Positions 58,600 to 64,000 of a DNA stretch of 64,000 nt are shown one piece after another (position 1 is the first letter of the stretch; every line of letters begins with the position of its first letter). The position numbers and the translations under genes were made by a program. The notes beneath the pieces were generated by a model. It was not told the origin of the DNA and did not search any database. It saw only the letters and a list, made by a program, of their open reading frames with translations. Origin of the DNA: Bugula neritina (taxonomy: Eukaryota > Bryozoa > Gymnolaemata > Cheilostomatida > Bugulidae); assembly GCA_964035545.1 (NCBI GenBank), contig OZ037771.1, positions 12,094,980 through 12,158,979 on the forward strand, given 5' to 3'.

Positions 58600-59400
58600 C
58601 ATGGCATGTCTCGTCTGGCAGTGGGTATGTGGAGGACCAGGCAACCTACGGCCGTCAACCCGTTACTGGCACAACTAGAAGAAGATACTCAAGAGAAGAC
58701 AACAAAGTTGTCATGAAATGCTGCTTCAAAAGTACACCCAAATTGAGAGGTTATAGAAAAACAACGTATGAGCTCTGTAGACCCGGATCAAAGAATTATT
58801 TAAAAAGAATGTGCAAACGCTGGAAAACAGAGGAGAGTTTAACATCAGCGAATAGAGACTAGCGGATTAAGCAAGAACTATGAAGAAACACAAGCATTTT
58901 ATGGAAGAAGAACTCCATAAGATTGAAGAAGGAACCTTGCAAGACCTAGGCACATCAATTGGTGAAGAAGAGCTAAATTTGCAAATAGAGGATGTTATAG
59001 TACAACATGAGATAGCATATAAATCAGCCATGAGAACTTTAAGAGTACCTAGTTCAGAGGTAGAAAAAGTGTTAGTAGAAAAATTATAAATGAGCATAAC
59101 AAACTATCTAATGATCGACCAACACTAAGAGCCCTTAGGCACATTGAGAGGGTCAAATTACTAAAGGCAGTAAAACAGATTAATGATGTGCTAAACTGTG
59201 TTGAGATTATTAATACCATTGAGCTTAATAACACCACCATGGCTTGTGCGAAAAATAGTAACAGAACAAGTGTGTAACAAAAAGGAAAAAGAAAAACTGA
59301 CAATGTACAAGTATGGAAAATACGACTGCAGAAGAAATAAAAAGAAATTAGATCAGACTTAAGTAAAATAGCAGAGTGAAAAAGTAGAGCTTACAATGAT
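58600..59400 (+). pseudogene. LINE (non-LTR retrotransposon) coding remnant
   Basis: RRYSREDNKVVMKCCFKSTP then KLRGYRKTTYEL matches the KW(T/S)REENKxVMxCYYxSxPxxRGYxKRM segment that lies upstream of the reverse transcriptase in a widespread invertebrate LINE type (recognition from memory). Later pieces (SLTSANRD near 58.86 kb, an EEELNLQIED-type stretch near 58.97 kb, KIRLQKK then KEIRSDLSKIAE near 59.32-59.37 kb) keep the order of such proteins but fall in different frames with stops. No reverse transcriptase domain is present, so it is a short, inactive 5' portion. Confidence 0.6.
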
Positions 59401-59445
59401 TCATTGAGAAGAATGGTTGAAGAAAAATCAGGGCATAATTTCACA

Positions 59446-59490
59446 GTATCTCGTCCTCAGACATAACACTTATGTACCAATACGAGATAC
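59446..59490. repeat. Nested 45-bp hairpin
   Basis: GTATCTCGT / ACGAGATAC outer stem and ACATAA / TTATGT inner stem, with symmetric six-base internal loops and a three-base tip. Confidence 0.8.
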
Positions 59491-59499
59491 ATTACATCA

Positions 59500-62400
59500 T
59501 AATTAAATGTTGTCTATCGGCAAAAATTTTGCAGTAGCCAATCATAGTACTATAACAGGGCAGTCTGAGTGTAATATCTCGTTTATCGGCATAATTATAA
59601 TAGCCCGTAGTTGAAGATGGAGTTGGAAGCTTTTCAAATACCTCCCGCATATAATAGCATTTATGCTAGTCCTTAAAACTAAATAAACATTATGGTAGAC
59701 CAATAATCATGAAAGCTCTACTCATTTGTAACTGGAGGATTTGTAGCACCACAATACTAAATTTCTTGCATTGGAGGTGCTTAGGCTGTGTTGTCATAGT
59801 GATATGTACTTATTGGGGCTTGGTATAAAATTAAACCTGACAATTATAAGGAGTAAGGTATTATTGCTGTGGTTTCAACTGACCAACTTTGGAGTTATTA
59901 TCTCGATTCTTTGTCAGGAATGGTTAGATAATTTCATGCAATAATGCGTTTTGGCTTTATATCATTATAAATATCTACATTGATGGCAGCACTGAGCTAG
60001 AATTCTAATATCTTTTCAAGCTCATTGGGTGGCAGATTATCGGCTAAATTTTATGCAGATATTGAATTATGTGGTTTGATAGTTATGCTATATTGTTAGG
60101 TTCACAAGCATCTTTAAAAAGTTATAATTATTACGTTAACCATAGGTCAAAAATTTACCTAAAGAGAGGGCAGACAACTCCAAAAGATTGTTTTCGCAGA
60201 AGCAAGTAGAATTCAGCTAAACTGAATACTCCAACTGATCAACATTTTCATCTATTAAAATTGAAGAAAAGTTAAATATTATTATACTATTCTAATCATG
60301 AATAGGCACAAGCTAAAAAAATATTTATTTCAAAAAATATAAAAAGTAAAGTAACACAACAATGTTTGCAAACGCAGACCTAAAAATGTGAATATTCTAG
60401 CTTGAAATTAAGTCTGAAATTCAGACTTTTCTAGGTTGAATTGACTTTAATTGACTCACCAGAAAAAACAATTAATAAAATTATAAAGACAAGCATGTAA
60501 TGAAAAATGTAGTTCATTAGCAAAACTGGAGGAAAGCACTTTTTTCTCTAGAAATTGTTCGATTACATAATACATTTTTGTGCAAATGATATTTTTTAAT
60601 AAAATGAAACTGTTGTATTGTTTGGCTAGATGAAGTTTCAAAAGTATTTTTAATATTTTCTCAAATAAAGTAGACATGCACTCCATTTTCACATTTTTTG
60701 GCAAAACATATGATTGAGATTCAGTAGTCAATCAGTTAAGCTTGACACAAGGAGTTGTCACATCCATTCCAAAGAACAAGACCATCTACAATAACAAACA
60801 TGGAAAGTACTTAAAATTACATTTAAGTTTACAATAATCCTTAAAATATATGTTGCCTTCTGCAAATGCTAAATAAAACACGATGTAATGCTATGTTTAC
60901 TTAGACTAAATCTTGCTGACTTACAATGAAATTCATTCATTTCAATTTGAAAATTCCTGCCAATAACTTGACTCTATGCTAACAACTAATTGTAATACCA
61001 AAATCACACTGCTACTTTTAGTTTAGGGAATTCATTTTCATCATTAGTTCAATATTCAGCAGAGGTTTCTCTTTAATGAACAAGCAATAGGCATACATGC
61101 AGATGAAAGATTAGGTCTAGTGAATACTAATTTTGTGCCTAACAAAATAAAATGAAAGATTGCATGAAAAATTAACAACTCTAAAAACTTGCAATTTGAA
61201 TGAGGCTCACGCTTTTAGGTGAGCAAGGGTAACCAGAAGAGCTACTTTAATGGAAGAAATTACTGACTGATTGTGTAGTTGCAGGCTGCATGATGTGTTT
61301 TGATTGTCACAACCACTTTTGAAAAGGGAAAATCCATTAAATTAAGGCTACTGGCAAACAACAGAACGATAAGGAAAAAATACCAAGTAGAAATTCACTT
61401 CTCAAAGCAAACTGTAGTTAATACATTATAGATGCTTAGAAGAAGCAGGCAATAGTGAATGCTATATAGTGTAGATCAGGATTCTATACAATGACAAGTA
61501 AACTGAAATTCCAGTGCACTACTTGTAAGAATGGGCTTAGTGCTTTATAGTGCCTTGAAATTTTTTCAAGTCTAATTGGCACCATGCTATTAGAATTCGC
61601 AGAGAGATGACCCTTTAAACTTTCACTTTAAACTTTAATACCTTCACGATTTTCAGTAAAAAATTCAATTTATCTAGGTCTGAAATTTCACCGAGTTGCA
61701 TTGCAAGCCGCTGGTCAAAATGTTTAGTTTGTGATAACTTAATCAGCTGATTTCAGAATAACAATCATTGGGAATGACATCTTCATGTAGATATAGATAT
61801 TTATGCTTATAATTATATCGGCTGCCTTCATCAATCATCGATACTATGCTGCCAAATCAACTAATTAATTACAGTTGGAAACTTCAAAGGGCATTGAATA
61901 GCAATTAAGCAAGTTATACTTTTAATATTACAAAAAGAACTTATGCATCAATATGATTTAAAATATAGGTGGGCACTCCGCTAGTGATATTAACTGAAAC
62001 TGGAACTTTTTTCATGCAGGAAAAGCAAAAACGCATCTCAAAAGAAACCTAAAAATGTCCAGCACACTTTATGCTTTGACAACACGCACACAATAACTTC
62101 GTTTATGGTACAAACCTTTTTGTTGATTGTTTTCCAACATTTTCACTAGAGCAAAGCCGAAAGAAATTTGGAAACTGCATAATGATGCCAGCCACCGTGG
62201 CATCATCTTCTCTGGAAAATTATTGACAAATCATCACCCAAAAACTTCACCAAAGCCTCCATCAGTAGTATGTAATACTTTAGATGAAACTAAAAAGAAA
62301 GAGACAATATTTTCGTGTAATTTAACCCATCAATAAACGCATCAATAGTTAGTGTGGCCACGGTTTAAACCTCATTAATTTCATGCTATTTAAGGCTTTT

Positions 62401-63340
62401 ACAACTTAAAAGATGTAATTCATCTGCAAGAGAAATGTTAGGTATATGAAATGAGTAGAAGTGCAAAAGCAAGCAGGTATTAAGGAAGGAAGAGTTAGTA
62501 GGTGTACTTTGACTTGCGATAAATCAATGTGATACCAGATGTGAATTTTGAGGAGTGTTTACTCCAATCTCACTGAAAAGGTAGAAATAGCTAAATTTAC
62601 GAGACACACAATATTTTATGAAATACTGCACATTCATTAAAACTTTATAAAACTCTAGTGTGAAGGGTGACTCACACTTTTAAACCGTAGATGAGCTAAG
62701 TTGTAAAAGTTTGATGAGAACCTTTTACTCTATAAATTTATGCAATATAAAATACTCTCCACATATTCAACAGCTATGAAGTTTTGTTGAAGATAAACTT
62801 CCTCAACAAATATACAGAAAAAAGCTATTTGAAAGCCAAATTTCATTAGCATAATATAAGATTATTTGTGTTTCATCTTTATAAACAGTGATTTAGTCAT
62901 TTAACGGATAACTAAAGATTTCACTTTGTTTTTCATTCAATAAAAACTAAGTGTAGTCATGGTATTAAAAACAGCTTTCATTTCTCACTTTTTTTCTCAC
63001 CCTAATCTGCGTAGGCAAACAATTGGTTTGTTTCAAACACCACAACAGTAAAGCGTGACAGCATAGCCAGTGGAGAAAACAATCATCTATACTGCTGGAT
63101 CAGTGGCAATTTGTGAGTGTGTCAGAGTAGTGTCTTGTTGTGTGACTCTACAAATAAATTATGAATTTGAATATACTACAAAGTTGCAAACATTGTTTTA
63201 ACAAAACACAGCATTTATTTGATATTATATGTAAAGCTCAAGTTGGTATAATATATATTAAATAAATTTTAGCTTTCCTTTTGGATACTCTGAAACAAAA
63301 TAAAAAAATAAACCAAAATTGGGTAAAGCCATGCAAACTA
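59500..63340. other. Gene-poor AT-rich region
   Basis: I find no exon with credible coding character, no RNA gene and no classifiable repeat in this stretch on either strand. Confidence 0.5.
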
Positions 63341-63650
63341 GAGAAAGAGAGAGTGGGAGAGGGGGGGGGGGGTGGGAGAGAAAGGTTAGGAGAGAGGATG
63401 GAAGAGAGATGGGGTAAAAGAGAAAAAGGGAGGGAGTCAGAGAGATAGTGGAAAAGGGAAGAGAGAAAGGTTAGGAGAGAGAGAAAGTGGGAAAGACGGA
63501 GAGTGGGAGAGAGAGGGAGAAGGTGGGAGAGACAGAGGGTGGGAGAGAGGGAGGGTGGGAGAGAGGGAGGGTGGGAGAGAGGGAGAGAAAGAGAGAGAGG
63601 TTGAGTGGAAGGTGTGGGAGAAAGAGACAGAGAGAGGAGTGAGAGAGCTT
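63341..63650. repeat. Purine-rich (GA/GGGA)n tract
   Basis: About 300 bases of almost only A and G with blocks such as GGGAGAGAGGGAGGGTGGGA and a G run near 63.36 kb. It opens a false minus-strand frame of Ser/Leu/Pro repeats. Confidence 0.95.
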
Positions 63651-64000
63651 CAAAACTAACACCATTAACTTAAAAAATGTTGATAAAAACTGCAGCAAGT
63701 CTTTAAAAACGATGCTAGCAAGTTCAAAGCTCACTATAACTTTCAAAATCAATAAAATGTCAAGTTCAAAAAACTCATCTGCGAGCAAAAAATAGTTACA
63801 GAGACAACCAGGTATTGGGCAAGAGCCAGCTAATAGGAGTACCTTTTTAGATAAACTGCATGCAGGCACAGTGAGATAGCATCGGTGAGTTGTGTCTTCA
63901 TTTTAATTTCCTAAAAATGAACATAAACAGATGCTAGTAATGAAAGTTTTCAGGGTTATTAAGGGTGCAATTTTATCACTAAACATCATAGCAATAGCAA

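Noticed and set aside
63471-63869. Minus-strand Ser/Leu/Pro-rich frame
   Set aside because: Mostly translation of the purine-rich GA tract.

Overview
The window is eukaryotic: AT-rich invertebrate (animal) DNA with interrupted genes, consensus GT..AG introns, AATAAA signals, tRNA-derived SINEs, foldback DNA transposons and long microsatellites. One SINE family has a core resembling the Ceph-domain known from molluscan/lophotrochozoan SINEs, so a lophotrochozoan is a reasonable guess. The species cannot be fixed from the sequence alone. No viral or LTR-type element was recognised.

Layout. (1) 0.5-0.8 kb: the last exon of a rhodopsin-class peptide GPCR (+). (2) 3.5-18.5 kb: a 23-exon gene (+) for a single-pass membrane protein with leucine-rich repeats, an LRR C-terminal cap, Cys-rich/EGF-like modules, one TM helix and a short basic tail. 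(3) 19.6-25.8 kb: a paralogue on the minus strand, tail-to-tail with the first. Its ten visible exons match the 3' half of gene 2 in order, phase and nearly in length, but no LRR half was found. (4) 31.1-48.0 kb: a unit bounded by a perfect 22-bp inverted repeat. It holds a KDZ (Kyakuja/Dileera/Zisupton) transposase-like gene (+, 17 coding exons, one apparent frame break) and, converging on it, a minus-strand gene for a two-zinc-ribbon protein with a 15-bp-repeat Ser/Thr/Pro region and a C-terminal chromodomain. (5) 48-64 kb: gene-poor, with a decayed second KDZ copy (-), a LINE coding remnant, a hAT-type end, a palindromic MITE, hairpins and a purine-rich tract.

How the parts relate. The two LRR/EGF-type genes look like an inverted duplication of a cell-surface receptor or adhesion protein. 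The KDZ gene and the chromodomain gene may be the two genes of one large DNA transposon: the transposase carries the acidic catalytic-type motifs, and the chromodomain partner could tether the element to chromatin. This last link is inference from position and from the inverted repeats.

Limits. Exon models were built by eye from splice consensus, phase continuity and paralogue comparison. First exons and untranslated exons are mostly unknown.
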